From the NCBI GenBank assembly GCA_964057225.1, contig OZ059899.1:5952001-6016000 (forward strand): a stretch of DNA of 64,000 bases, written 5' to 3'. How positions within the stretch are numbered: the stretch's first letter is position 1; every line of letters begins with the position of its first letter. The notes beneath the pieces are model-generated. The model searched no databases, had not been told where the DNA came from, and saw only the letters and a program-made list of their open reading frames with translations. Below, piece by piece: positions 25,166 through 37,354 of the stretch. The translations under genes were made by a program, and so were the position numbers. This stretch comes from Auanema rhodensis. Lineage: Eukaryota > Nematoda > Chromadorea > Rhabditida > Rhabditidae.

Positions 25166-28100
25166 TCAACAGGAAACATCTAATTCTAAAATTTCTAAGC
25201 CAGATCCAACCGTAATTATATGATTTCTATAAAACAGATGTTACACTAGCATAAATATTTATATATAATACCTAGCTTGAATAAATCGAGCAGGATCCCA
25301 TATTGATAAAGATTTTGCAATAACAAAATGTGCCTGAAAAAAGTTTTAAAATAAAAATAACTATTTTGAGATTATACTTCAAAATTCGTTATGTTCAACT
25401 CATGAACAGCAGCTCTACAATCCAGAGAAACGGAATAAATGAAAAGCGTTTGTTCCTTGGAATATACGTTTATATCTATAAGTAAATATTGATTAGTGTC
25501 TATGCGGCCATCTGTGGGAGAAAAGAAAACATACTAACCAGTTACGGTAGCGCTATGGTACTCCAAGCAAGTAATTTTAGTGAAAATGTTGTCTTTCAAA
25601 TTAAAAACATTAATTAACCCCGATTCATCGCCAATAACACAAATTATATTATTTTCTAAAGCTAGTGTTGATATGCAGGAAATACCACATTTCACGGCAC
25701 TAATCTAGAAAGTTTAAAATAGTAAAAAATGCAAATAATAGTTGAGAATCTGACTTCGCTTTGAGGTTGAGATGTTTGAGAAGAAATGGTATGCACGCCT
25801 AATTTCCCAGAAGTCGATACCCAAAACAAATTATCCTTTACTAATTGACCTCTGGTAAATAATGAGAGATCCGGAGGTTCAATAACAGAGCATAGTGATA
25901 TATCGGCACTTTGGTCATTCCGAACACATAGTGAACTGTAAAAGTCAATGACAAAACTTTTAAAAAATATTATACATACATAATATTCCCATCGGCTAAG
26001 AAGGCTACACAAAGGTGCTCGAATCTTGCTACTTCCTCAGTCTGAACATTTCAAATTAATATTAATATAAAATAATTTTTAACCATTAAATCGAGTACTC
26101 TCGTACCATTCGGATATTGGTAGGTCTCTGTTACAATAAGATCTTTCACATTTTCATCTATATAGAAAATTGATTATATATATATATAGTCAAAGCTATA
26201 GTACCATCAACATAGACATCCCAAGTGCTAATAGATCCTTTCCCACTTCCGAAAAGTAAAGTTTTTTTGCTGAATTCAGAAGTGGTTACTCCTAATGTCG
26301 ACATAGCAGTTATTCCATCGGGTGTGGAAACTTTGTTCAGCACCATAACATCTGTACATATTCTAGGTAAAAGGTGAAAATTTAAAGTAGCATCAAACCT
26401 TGGGTTGAAGTATTAATTTTGCTGAACGTGACTTGGCAATCTACACCCGAAGTACAAACCAATGAAGCATCCTTAAACCGAGCTATTTCCTGGATAGCTA
26501 TTATTTGAGAAGCGTGCAGGGAATCACAAATATAGGTAATATCATGTACTCCAGCTGTTACTTTAACCAAGATCTAAATTAAAAACATAAAGAAATAAGC
26601 TCTTTCTTTAAAAAATAACCTCTTTTCTTGTAAAATATAAAGAGCCAAGCAATTTACCAGAGATGTCCTTATAAAGTTTAAAGAACCAAGGTCTATTTCC
26701 CCCACCACATAAAAATTCTAATACGGCAAAGCCTGAATTTTTATCCAGTAGACGGAAGAAAGTCTAAAAATAAAGTATGACGCTAATAATATATAATGCA
26801 ATTTTACAGAATGAAATTCAGCAATAAATTCACGGTTATCATAGATATAACTTCCACATGGCCAATCAACAGATGGAGATCCACGTATAAGGGGTAAGGA
26901 TGATTGAACAAACTTGCCATCTTAAATATCGTATCATTGAAGATAATATTTCCCAAAATAAACCTTTGAACGACCAACAAGATAAAGATCCATTTTTACA
27001 ATAAACAGCTATACGTGACATTAGATTTCGAATCGACATAACTTGACCCTTAGCGCATTTTCGACTTATCTATTACGATTTTCCATATGAAAACATTATT
27101 GAATAACAAAAATACCTCTGGAACAGGCAGAAACTTCTGAACGTTGGAATTTAAACAATAATAAACTAAATGACCACATGTTGAACCAACAATAATGTAT
27201 TGTTGCCTAAATTATATTATTACTTGAGTTGCTTTCGGTAAATACTTACCCAATGTTATCACAGAACATCTCAATTGCAGAAGGCAAGAAAGACGTTTTC
27301 TTAGGTAAAGCCGTGATAGATTCTGAAGCATCTATCTTCACTAGTAAATTACCATCGCAGTCATAAAGATACTAAAATATTTAAATTAGTGAAAAACATC
27401 GAGATTTCATCATCACCCCATACTTATTCATTGTATAAGCAAACACGTGTGAATTAGAACAGACTGCAGATAGAAGATTGCTCTCCTTGAAAGGGATCAA
27501 ACATTCTTTCGTCTTTGAAAAGATTGCCATTGCATTTCTCTCGTAAGCGACAAGTAGTTGAGGCAAATTGTGGCAAGATGGAATAGTGATATAGCGAAGA
27601 CAATGGTTTCGATATATAGGTTCTCCATTTCGAAAAAGATTTCTGAACGAAAAAAAATTATAAGACAAACTTTTTAAATGTGTGTAAATTACCCCTTGCC
27701 GTTTACGGTGAACAAGTCATCATTCAGAAAACCAAATCCTCGTAAATCTTCGCAAGTTTCGAGAGACAGCGGAACAGCAGCATTGCTAGATGGATTAGCA
27801 AACTTAACGCTCAATAAGGCTCCGGATTCACTACCAACAAACTGTAATAGAAATTGGAAAACTTAAACGCATGAAAAATGATACCAAAGAATCTCTGAAG
27901 AACAGAAGAGAGCGTATTCCCCCCGTGTTTAAAGATATTTGGTCCTCTAATATGAGCTTTTGATCATTATTCAATTTCCATTTGCAAACTAACTACAACA
28001 TTGTGTTACACAAATTAGGAGAATTATTCGAAAACCTGATCAATTCCAGCAGTGTATATATGACCATCTTTCGATGAGCAAACAGCGAAAGGTCTAGCTG

Positions 28101-29110
28101 AGTGGCCATACACAGTGTCAAGCTCTGGAATACTGAATACTTTTTGTGCAAAAACTCTCCAAACATTATTCTTACATTGTGGCAGTAGAAGTAAATTTGT
28201 TAAGAGGCCACACTCTCAAACTTCGATCATCAGAAATAGAAAATAACATATTCTCAACAACATGTAAGCCAAAAATCATTCCCTTAAAATCAGAATTGGT
28301 TCTAATGATAGAATTAATAACACACTGTGTGCCCTAGCATTTTTTGCTTCAACTCCGGACCAGAAGCAGGCTCTGAGCAGAAAATCTCTCCAAAAACTGT
28401 CCCTGTTATAATACGCAGGCTACCCCAGGTGTCCCCAAGAATCAATCCATGAAGCCTAGATGTTTGTATCAGATAAATAAAATGATTAAAATGTCTTACA
28501 TTAAAGCAATATGTTCAGACTGCACAGATAGCTCCTCTGTTAAAACTAATTTTCCTTGCGTTGTATTAAAGTTAAATAACACACAAAGATTCGACATAAA
28601 GAGGATTACTACCTACAACTATATATGTGTTGATATTTCGAAACGGTATCAAGATTTGAAAACCTGATTATTTGCAAGGACTTTCAAAGCGAGGATTGTA
28701 TCATGAAACTTCTTCACATATTGAATAGGTAAAACACCATCTTGTGCTTTCGACGAAACAAAGGCTACATACTTCTCGCCGTATACAAACAGCGCTAAAG
28801 ATAAAAATATTTTAGAAATATTTGAAAGTTTACTACAAAACCTTCACTTTTAGGACACGCTGCTATACCAAAAACGTGAGACCCTTCTTGGTCAAAGCAA
28901 CGCAGCCTGGCGTAAATCTTCCCGCCCTCTATCCATTCAATATTTGGCCCGTGTCCTAGAAACAGATGTCACTGCCTTAGCGTCCATGAAAGAAAGAACG
29001 AACCAGAAACAACTATTTCCGAATCAAGAGGGAATAGACATAGCCTTGGTAGTACCACTGTCATCAACGGAAGTGTATTCTTCGTCTCTTAACAATAGAA
29101 TACGTATCAT
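25166..29110 (-). CDS. WDR6 / Trm734 homologue, multi-WD40 protein (start uncertain)
   Basis: WD40 scaffold that partners the FTSJ1/Trm7 2'-O-methyltransferase acting on tRNA anticodon-loop nucleotides. Spliced from about 25 short exons. Diagnostic stretches are GHGPNIEWIEGG near the N-terminus (as in the GEGP motif of WDR6), LLFSISDDRSLRVWPL in an early blade, the CGGGNRPW segment mid-protein (CGGGHRSW in vertebrates) and a final blade ending HIITVGSGLEILELD. The stop is at 25166. The start is not settled: an ATG at 29110 (MIRILLLRDEEYTSVDD) is in frame with the first sure exon through a 125-nt intron, and another lies at 29160 across an AT repeat. The gap to the dpff-1-like start downstream is only 237 bp on the same strand, suggesting joint transcription. 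Confidence 0.82.
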
Positions 29111-29127
29111 ATATATATATATATATA
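29110..29127. repeat. AT dinucleotide microsatellite
   Basis: Uninterrupted (AT)9 at the presumed 5' end of the WDR6-like gene. It would encode an implausible Tyr/Ile run if the upstream ATG (29160) were used. Confidence 0.85.
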
Positions 29128-29160
29128 AATTAACAATATCATTGGTAAAAATACGGCCAT

Positions 29161-29487
29161 GAAAAAAACACTCTTACTGTACATCACTTCATTCGTAAAA
29201 TCTTTACCAGAAATGAACAAGACAAGAAAAATATATAACGATCAGTGCACATAGTAAAATGGAAATGTGTTAAATTAAGAAACATGAAGAAAACCAAAAA
29301 AAACTACACAAATCACAATTCACACAATGTATAAAAATGGAACCCCACATATGACGGTCAATATTCATGAAATCGTGGGCCCGACCTAATAGAATACATA
29401 ACCACAACCCGAGGTGGCGTCTAATTTGCCAAAACGAATAACAAAGAAATAGATTAATCGGTCGGGAGGTCGGGAGATCTTAAATAT
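29161..29487. other. Gap between the FUBP-like and WDR6-like genes
   Basis: About 330 bp, both genes on the minus strand. It should hold the 3' UTR of the KH-domain gene and the 5' end of the WDR6-like gene. No coding or RNA signal seen. Confidence 0.4.
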
Positions 29488-32357
29488 TTAAAATTGTTGC
29501 TGTTGCTGCTGTTGTTGGGCTGCAGCAAACTGGCCAGTTTGTGGGAATTGTTGTTGTGGCTGACCAGTAGCATAGCCTGAAAGTAGAGATGGTTATGAAC
29601 AAGGCTTGATAAACGAATTAACCGTATCCGGCTGCTGGCTGGGCCGTTGGTCTAGCTTGATTTTGTTTCATCTGGTTTTCAATCATGCCGGCTTGTTCAT
29701 GCATGCCCATTGATCTATAAGTTAAAAAGTACAAATTGCATCTTTCTAAATTAGTTACCTGTAGTAAGCAGCCCATTGAGCACTATAATCCAGTTGACCT
29801 GTCTGTGGGTTGATAGAAGGTGCAGGAGCTTGGACTGGTTGAGCAGTAGCAGTCTGACCAGCAGGATTCACATAAGCTTGAGCAGATGGCTGCTGGTAGG
29901 CCTGAGCAGGGTATGATGCAGCTGGAGCGGCAGTTGGAGCACCACCATAATAAGCTTGAGCTCCTGGTTGAGCTCCCCATCCATTTGAAGCTTCAGGTTG
30001 AGCTGAAAAAATTCATTTTGAACAAGTTAGCTTTTTCATTAATACTTTGTTGTAATTGATTGTATTGAGCACCTCCAAATTGAGCAGGTCCTCCGTAGGT
30101 TCCATTACCTGTTTGTTGTCCACCAGCACCAGTGAATGGAGGAACTGGAGTTCCTGGAGCGAAATCTCCAACCTGAAATATTACGTAAAAACCAGCGATA
30201 TATTTTGAAATTGCACCTTTATTCGAATGATATGCTGAGCATGATGAATTTGGTAAGGTGTTCCCTTGATGATAAACACCTTTTCTTGAGCATTTGGAGG
30301 AGGATCACGAGAAAGTTCACAATGAGCACCACTTTCAGCATTAATCTGAACAGAATAACTCTTACGAGTCAGGTCAAGGATAGTTACCTGCTTGATTGTT
30401 TCTCCACCCTTTCCAATTACCAATCCAGTCTTATTAGCAGGTACATGCATATAGAACACTTCAGCGGCACCAGTGTTAGCACCAGCTCCGCCATTGCAAC
30501 TTTTAAGAACTAAGTCTGTGATTAATTCTGTGGCCTTGTAGATCTGCTCTCTTGTTCCCATAATAACAGCACAACGATCTGGGGAAGTAGGATCATCTAA
30601 AATCATTATGATTCATGATTCATTCAACACAAGCTAACCATCAGGCTTGAACTGAATCTTAGTTCCAGTCTCCATTGCAAGACGTTTAATTGTCTCACCG
30701 CCTTTGCCAATAATCATACCAACACTAGATCTAGGAACAACAACCTGAAATTGAAATCTCGTGAAACTGCTTTTAACTTTTAATAGCATACCTCTCCCTT
30801 GGCAGTAGGAGCATCACCGGTGTATTGAGCTCTAACAGTTCCACCGTTATCTTCACGAGAACTTAACAATTCATGAACTAGTCTCTTAGCGATTTCAACC
30901 TAAACTTCAACATGAGAGTTTGAGATAGAGGATGATCCAACCTTATCGGCATCTCCAGTAATCCTAAGAGGCTTATTTTGCCCAGTAACCTCTTGAGATT
31001 CTTGGATCATCACCATTTTGCATCCAGCTTGTTCCTGAGATCACAACTATTGTTTATTTTTCTTAAAAAGTGCTAGCACCTGTAACTGTTTGATAGTATC
31101 TCCATTCTTTCCGATAATAAGACCACACTTGGTAGCAGGAATGATCATTTCGTAAGTGATACTTGCACGACCATCACCTCCGTCATAACTTTGCATACCA
31201 CCAGTCGCTTGACGGTTACTGGCCCGAGCGATAACTTCATTAATTAACTGCTTGGCTCGCTCAACAGCCATCTTAATTTTTTCATAGATTAACTACAAGA
31301 TTCGATCTCTCTACCTTGTTTCCCTGAAGAGTACATTGCCTAATTCCTGAACCCGGTTCATTTTCTGGGCTCATCTGTACTTTACATTGTGATTGTGCTT
31401 GGATATTTTGGATTTCTGATCCTCCTCTACCAATAACTGAACATTCGACAATGAGGATGCCATACGGATTCTCAGAAACTCACCAAGACCTACGGTGTTG
31501 CCAGGAATATTAATCACCTCGACAATAGTTTCGTTGGGATTTCCTCCCATTTGCATATAGGCACCACCCATTTGAACCATCCCTGTACCGTCCATTCCCT
31601 CGACGTTTGCCCTTTTAGCAGGGAGTTCTGAAATAAAATTAGTAAGAAAACATCAACAAGAATAAGAAACCCCCTTATTGTGAAATGAAACACACGTAAA
31701 AAAAAACAAATGAAAACATTTCAAAAAAAATATTTCAATACACGAAACAATGGCAAACCAGAAAAAATTAACAAATGATGAAACTTGAATACGCACGATC
31801 AATATCGTCCTCTAGTGTTCGCTTGAGTGAAGTATGAGTATCGACAGCGGCGAGCTAAACATATGGTAAACGGTTAAATTCGATTTATCAATATAGAAAA
31901 ATTATATAATTACAACCCAGCATTAAATTCTATTTATAAACACTAACATCAAAATGAACCAGAATGACTTATACCATACCGAATTGCGTGAAAAAAAAAA
32001 TATAGCATATACTGTATTGAACCACTTTATTAAATTTTAAAATCGAAAGACGCAAAGAATATATTATGCAATATTTCATATAATAAAAAAATATCAGTAT
32101 GCACATTATGCAACACCACTATATATTGAACAAAATGCAGCAAAAAGCATATGCAATTCAAATACGATATCAATATTACTCATTAGGTTTAATCAAATTG
32201 AACAAAATAAAAATGTATGCACAGACATAAGTACTGCATATTATACTGTAAACTAAACCCCAATATATGAAATTTAAAGCTATCCTACCTCTATCCTATC
32301 TTTTGCGCGTTGCAGGGCGTCTTGAACTGCGTCTGTAGTGATTATGCCTCCAGACAT
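29488..32357 (-). CDS. FUBP/KSRP-like protein with four KH domains
   Basis: Single-stranded nucleic-acid-binding protein of the far-upstream-element-binding family, acting in mRNA decay, splicing or transcription. The start at 32357 (MSGGIITTDAVQDALQRAKD) gives a short helical N-terminus. Four KH modules follow, with GxxG loops visible as VIGRGGSEIQ, IIGKNGDTIKQL, IIGKGGETIKRL and VIGKGGETIKQ. After KH4 the tail is rich in Gly, Ala, Pro, Gln and Tyr with a FUBP-C-like motif (DYSAQWAAYYR) and ends in a polyglutamine run of about ten (CAA/CAG) before the stop at 29488. Exons are separated by short introns, except the first intron (31855-32288, 434 nt). An upstream in-frame ATG at 32465 would add 36 residues; I prefer 32357 because that extension crosses a GC-rich promoter-like segment. 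Confidence 0.93.
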
Positions 32358-32477
32358 ACTACGAAAACGGCCATAGGCTGTAAAAACGGATAGTTCGGAC
32401 GCCTCCGGACGGAAAAATGAAACCGCGCGCGTAGCAGAACGCGGGTCTTGAACTGCCCATTCCAATGCCAGGTCTTA

Positions 32478-32499
32478 GCGCGAAAAGGCGTTTGGCGCG
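32478..32499. promoter_or_regulatory. Paired E2F-like sites upstream of the KH-domain gene
   Basis: GCGCGAAAA (32478-32486, the reverse complement of TTTTCGCGC) and TTTGGCGCG (32491-32499) lie head to head about 120-140 bp upstream of the preferred start. They match the E2F consensus TTTSSCGC. The surrounding 32390-32510 is GC-rich. Function is inferred from the motif only. Confidence 0.45.
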
Positions 32500-32732
32500 A
32501 TGCCAACATTTGTATTTCTGGCGTTCCCGCTTGCGTAATGAATGTTCGCACGTGTAATTGTTTGAAAACTTAATATAGGGTTCATGTGGTCGTGGGAAGT
32601 TTATTCAATCAATAATTATTCATTTTCGAATGTTCCAAAGTACAAGGTAAATATGAAATCATTGGGAATATCACACTTAACAATTTCACAATTTGAGCCG
32701 TAGAAAAGGAGCGGTAGTACGGAAGTCTTTAA

Positions 32733-34935
32733 TCATGTTTTCATTTCCAAGAGACGTCTCTCTGGCGTCATATTGTCCATAACTGCACAGAGATAGAAGA
32801 GATAAACTGTCGGTGATGAAATAAACAACAAAAAGATCAGTAGCAAGCCGTAGTCCATTCTTCGAGAAACCTAAAAATTTGGTCATTCGTCTATCACTAT
32901 TGCTTTCTTACTTCACCCCATTGTTTCGACAAAAGATGACGCGCCTGTCGTGTTGTCGTCTGTAAGTGTTATATACGGACCAAAAATTAATTGATACTCA
33001 CTACTGTGTTTGCCTGCTGTGCTCTATCCCAGCGTTGCCTTCGTATAAGAAGAAGTGATGTCATCCATCTTGGTGGACTTTTGTCGTGTGTGTAGCCCTG
33101 ATCTAACAGTTTCAAAATATTTGGGAAGAAAAATTTACCTTGATATCTACACTCATTACGGACGATGTTAGAATAGTGGCTATTGTAACAATTACCATGT
33201 TGAAATGAAAATAGGTTACTGAATAATAATAACTATATTTCTTGATATATGGTATCTTTACCAAGCAAAGGTACCTCTTCGGAACTATGAGGTACTTTTT
33301 CTGTTACAACCACTGATAAAACTGCCATACTAAGTATAGATGTCACCCCTAAGGTAAATCTTTCCTAAAAAATCTTCTCATTAATCCTTTTTTCGATTTT
33401 TGGAAACTGGTATGACATTCATTGAAGCACTTGTAAGGAACAGTTGCTTCATGCACCAATTGAGAATTATCTCACCTGACGTTCGTGTCGAGTAGAGAAG
33501 CGCGCGAATAAGCCCGATACAGACAACATGCATATTATATAAGTCGGCAAAACGAGTGATACTAGGTAGTAAAATGGTTTTCTACTGACGGAGACCAGAT
33601 AGCAAGCCTCGCTAACGATGGTTCCTTCGTGCTCATAATGTCTTGATGATATATTAACACTCTAAAATTTGTATTTGTCGATGTATTCCGAAGCTATGTT
33701 AAGTACAGTTTTATTTTCAAAACTTTTAATTAGGCTTTCATTCCTATTCAAGTAGACCATTAATTTTTAATCTAACTTGAAATCATAAGAGTGCAATTGG
33801 GAACAATTCAGTATAGAATTGATTCTGAGCTTCAGATAGTCGTTTGTGTTGATAGTTATCGTTTAGTCTATCAATGCATTAACGATGTCGTTAGCTGTTT
33901 CGAAAGTGTAAACCTGAAGCCGTTAAAAGGGGGAGGACATAAGAAAAACGTCACTCAAATCGTCATGATTAATACCACACTTATAAGTTAAAACCAGAGA
34001 AGTATTTCCGGATGTTGTTAAACTAAACCTGTAAAGCCCATTCTTCGTTGGGCGAATAATGTGTTAGATATGGTTTACGAGTGGCATTTATGTAAAGCTT
34101 CCCTTCAGGATATCCCCAAGAGGCGATCTGAAAATTAAGAAACATTATAAGAAAATTCATAATACTTACTCGTAAACGACATGTCTGATCATCAAATGGA
34201 AATTTAGCTACTCCTGAAATATATCTATTCTTACAACTTCGATATTGTTTAGTATTACCAATTGTACACATCACAGAATATATTGCTGGATACGAATACC
34301 AGACGCGTCCTGTATGATATACTTTAATAGGTGATCGAACGCTATGTAGTAGATCCTGATGGTCCAGCCTAGAAGTAATGAAATCGGTTTGTTTTAATTC
34401 AGTACCTGTTGTACATACATGTTGAAAACAAGAATATCCGGAACCCATATAGAATCTTCAGGTAACCAAGTGATATTAACTCCTGAGAAACTTGCTGGAT
34501 CCCAGCTTAGTGAAGGGTCAGTCCATTCCTAAAGAAATTGCAGAAAAATAAATTTCAAATGCATTACTTTAATGAAGTCGAACCTCAACAAGGTATACTA
34601 AAACACGCATCGATTGTTTTAATTCATCAATGTTCAAGATATGGACAAGCTCCATTTCATGTGTAACTGTTACGGCGCCATCTGGCGGAGCATGCCTTTA
34701 AAAATAACAAAATTAATATTTTTTTAAATTGGCTATCTAGTGTATTATTATATATTCCTGTAAGATAAACTCACTTATCATGCTGTGCTAACAGATGTCT
34801 TGTCAGACGATTTAAAGCTCCTGTAATGGCCGTCTTCATTATGAAAATAGAGTTTAAACGCTTACCTTGATAAGAGTTTACATATTGAAGGGTTAGAAGT
34901 GGTAAAAGAATAAACAAACTTGATAGGTTGAACAT
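32733..34935 (-). CDS. Cys-loop ligand-gated ion channel subunit (nicotinic-like)
   Basis: Plasma-membrane pentameric channel subunit of about 415 residues. The signal peptide starts MFNLSSLFILLPLLTLQYVN at 34935. The extracellular domain shows EWTDPSLSWDP and IWVPDILVFNM as in nicotinic subunits, then the Cys-loop with exactly 13 residues between cysteines (C-TIGVAKFPFDDQT-C, split by an intron). TM1 (FYYLVSLVLPTYIICMLSV), TM2 (ERFTLGVTSILSMAVLSVVV, with Glu before the helix suggesting cation selectivity), TM3 and a TM4 (MDYGLLLIFLLFISSPTVYL) are present. The stop at 32733 follows TM4 directly. No vicinal Cys-Cys pair is seen in loop C, so it is not a classical alpha subunit. The TM3-TM4 loop is short, only about 55 residues. 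The exact subfamily (acr, lgc, acc) is not determined. Confidence 0.88.
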
Positions 34936-37354
34936 AATTAAAGTAAGTTTTGAAATTAGAATATAAATAATAACTTTTTATAAGAAGTACATGTAGAATC
35001 TACCTATAATTCACCAAATTTGTATGTTCTAAAGTAGTATAACAGATAAAAAAATAACGTGAAAGACAAAGAAAAGTAACAAAATAGTAAGAATGTGTTG
35101 TTTATAGCAATTCTCTAGAATAAAATGTCGAGGATATAGAGAAAAGAGATTAGATTGAACATTAATAAATAAAATAAAATGAAACTTGAAGAAAAAAAAC
35201 AATAGTTAAAATTATCTATATCCTCTTCATTGTAACTTGTATAAAGTTTAGACTACTATTATTTTTCGGTTAAAACGTTTTTAGAATGTTGTTACTAGTC
35301 GAACATTTAACATTAGATTAGGAAACCTGCTTGACTTGTCTAAAATAAAATTTTTCACTTCAACAAACAAACAAATGATATCACATCGAGGCTCAATGAG
35401 AAATCAGAAGATTAACTTCTAACAAGCAGAATAACGGACTAAACTCAAAATTTGGCTAGAGAAAATGATATGTGCAATAGACGAAAAGAAGAAAAGGTAA
35501 AGCAGACACTACTTATAAATTAGAGAGATTAAGAAAGATAGAAGAATAAGAGATGTATCCAATACTGATAATGTGCTAGAGAAATCTTGGGTAAAAGAAG
35601 AGGGGAAAGAGAGGACCAGAGCTGGAGCAATGGGCGTCAAACCACTCACAATAGATTAATGGATTCACATAATCACTTTATTCTCCTTCCAATGTCCAAT
35701 TGTCGTTCCTTTAGCCCATTCAGAAAGAAAGAGAAAGACAGCAAGTGAAACATGAGTTTCTTCTGACTTTTCCCTACTTTTTCAACCTTACAATTTAAAT
35801 TCTTCCCTGCAACCTCATTCAGTCCTATTCTTTACTTCAACTGCAACGTTCAACCCCTTTAAGTTAATTTTTTGTCGATAATTCACTAAAAACATCAGTT
35901 GAACACAGAATTATTTCTCAACAAAAAGCTAAAACATTTAGTTGTTTAAAGAATTTTTCGAGTTCAAGATATAGGACATTACGTAACAGAAATGTGAGAA
36001 GCATGGACATAAAAACAGAAACCTTCTGATAAGTGTGAAAGAAAAATACTGGACTATTAAATGATCTGCTTCCTCTTGCACAGAAAAACGTAAGTGGAAA
36101 TGCTGAGCACAAGTTCAACAAAGTAATTTCAAAATGAGTTGAAAAGAAAAGATCCATTTTCGTGGTTTATAGGCCCAAGTCATTACCAAGACGGATCTCT
36201 TTTGGCTTAACTGCACATATTTTATTTTTGGATGAATTATAATTCCATAGGACTGAATTCCTTTTAGTACAAATTTTCGAATGATATATAGATCATATAG
36301 GTGATCTAGCATTCCGGAATGAAAGTCAAATGGACTTTGTATGCTGGCTGATGCAATTGAACAAGTTCAATGGGTTTTTTTTACCCACACTATAAACTCG
36401 AGGATAAATTAAATCTTATTAACTTTAGTTATTTGGTGAATGAGTTCAACAATTGATCAGTTTTATATATACACTATAATATGAAAAAAGTACTATTGAA
36501 AGAATAAAAAGATTTTAATGCTTCATGATATAGACGCATTTTTTTGTCTCATATTTTGATTAATTTTTTATGTTTTCTTTTTGTTTTTTTTTCTTTCATT
36601 GTAATATTGCTAACTTATTATATATTATTTTCTTGTTAACTCATATTGTTTACATCCTAATTACTATTTTAATACATGTTTTTCTCTCATATCTTTTTAA
36701 AATCTTCCCGTATAATGATAAATTGTAAATTAATTGCTGAAAACATGTCAATCTATTATATAAGCTCATGATTTAAAAAAAAAAAACTTTACATTTATAT
36801 AAATCAACTTAATTATGGCTTAGTCTTTAAATCGAAATAAATATTTATTTTTTCATGCTTTATTTGTTGAAGCGGTTGCATTTTTGAATTGAGGATTCAG
36901 AGGTATCATTCATTATATTCTTTTTCTTTATTATAAATTTTTTTAAACAAAAGTATGCAATTCCCAAATATGAAATCTTATTATACGTTTTGTTCTCTAT
37001 TATAAATTTGTGTATTTTAACACAGCTGAGCATATCTTGCTTGAATCTTCCGTACAAATGTGATTGAATAATAATAGCATCAAATAATATTTATTATATA
37101 TATTTCTTGAATAAGAAATGAAATTGTGTTAACTTCAATGTACACGTTGCATTGCACCAAAAGATTACATAATTAAAGATAGGAAATTCATAAGATTCTT
37201 ATGATTTTGTATGTCAGGTTATAGTCGGCATCTATACATAAATTATACGTTATCTTACTAAAATATAGAAATGATAGTTGAAAGATCTAAGAGTAAGAGC
37301 ATTCGTGAGAGATAGAGATGTGGGAGAGAGGCGAGAGAAATACATTTTGATCTA
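34936..37354. other. 2.4 kb noncoding stretch
   Basis: AT-rich region upstream of the channel gene and downstream of the next minus-strand gene. It contains purine-rich tracts around 35540-35640 and T-rich tracts around 36530-36700. No coding exon is convincing. Probably channel-gene regulatory DNA. Confidence 0.35.

Noticed and set aside
32686..32886. Alternative last exon of the channel gene in another frame
   Set aside because: The phase from the preceding exon reads a clear TM4 helix ending at 32733; the alternative frame lacks TM4.
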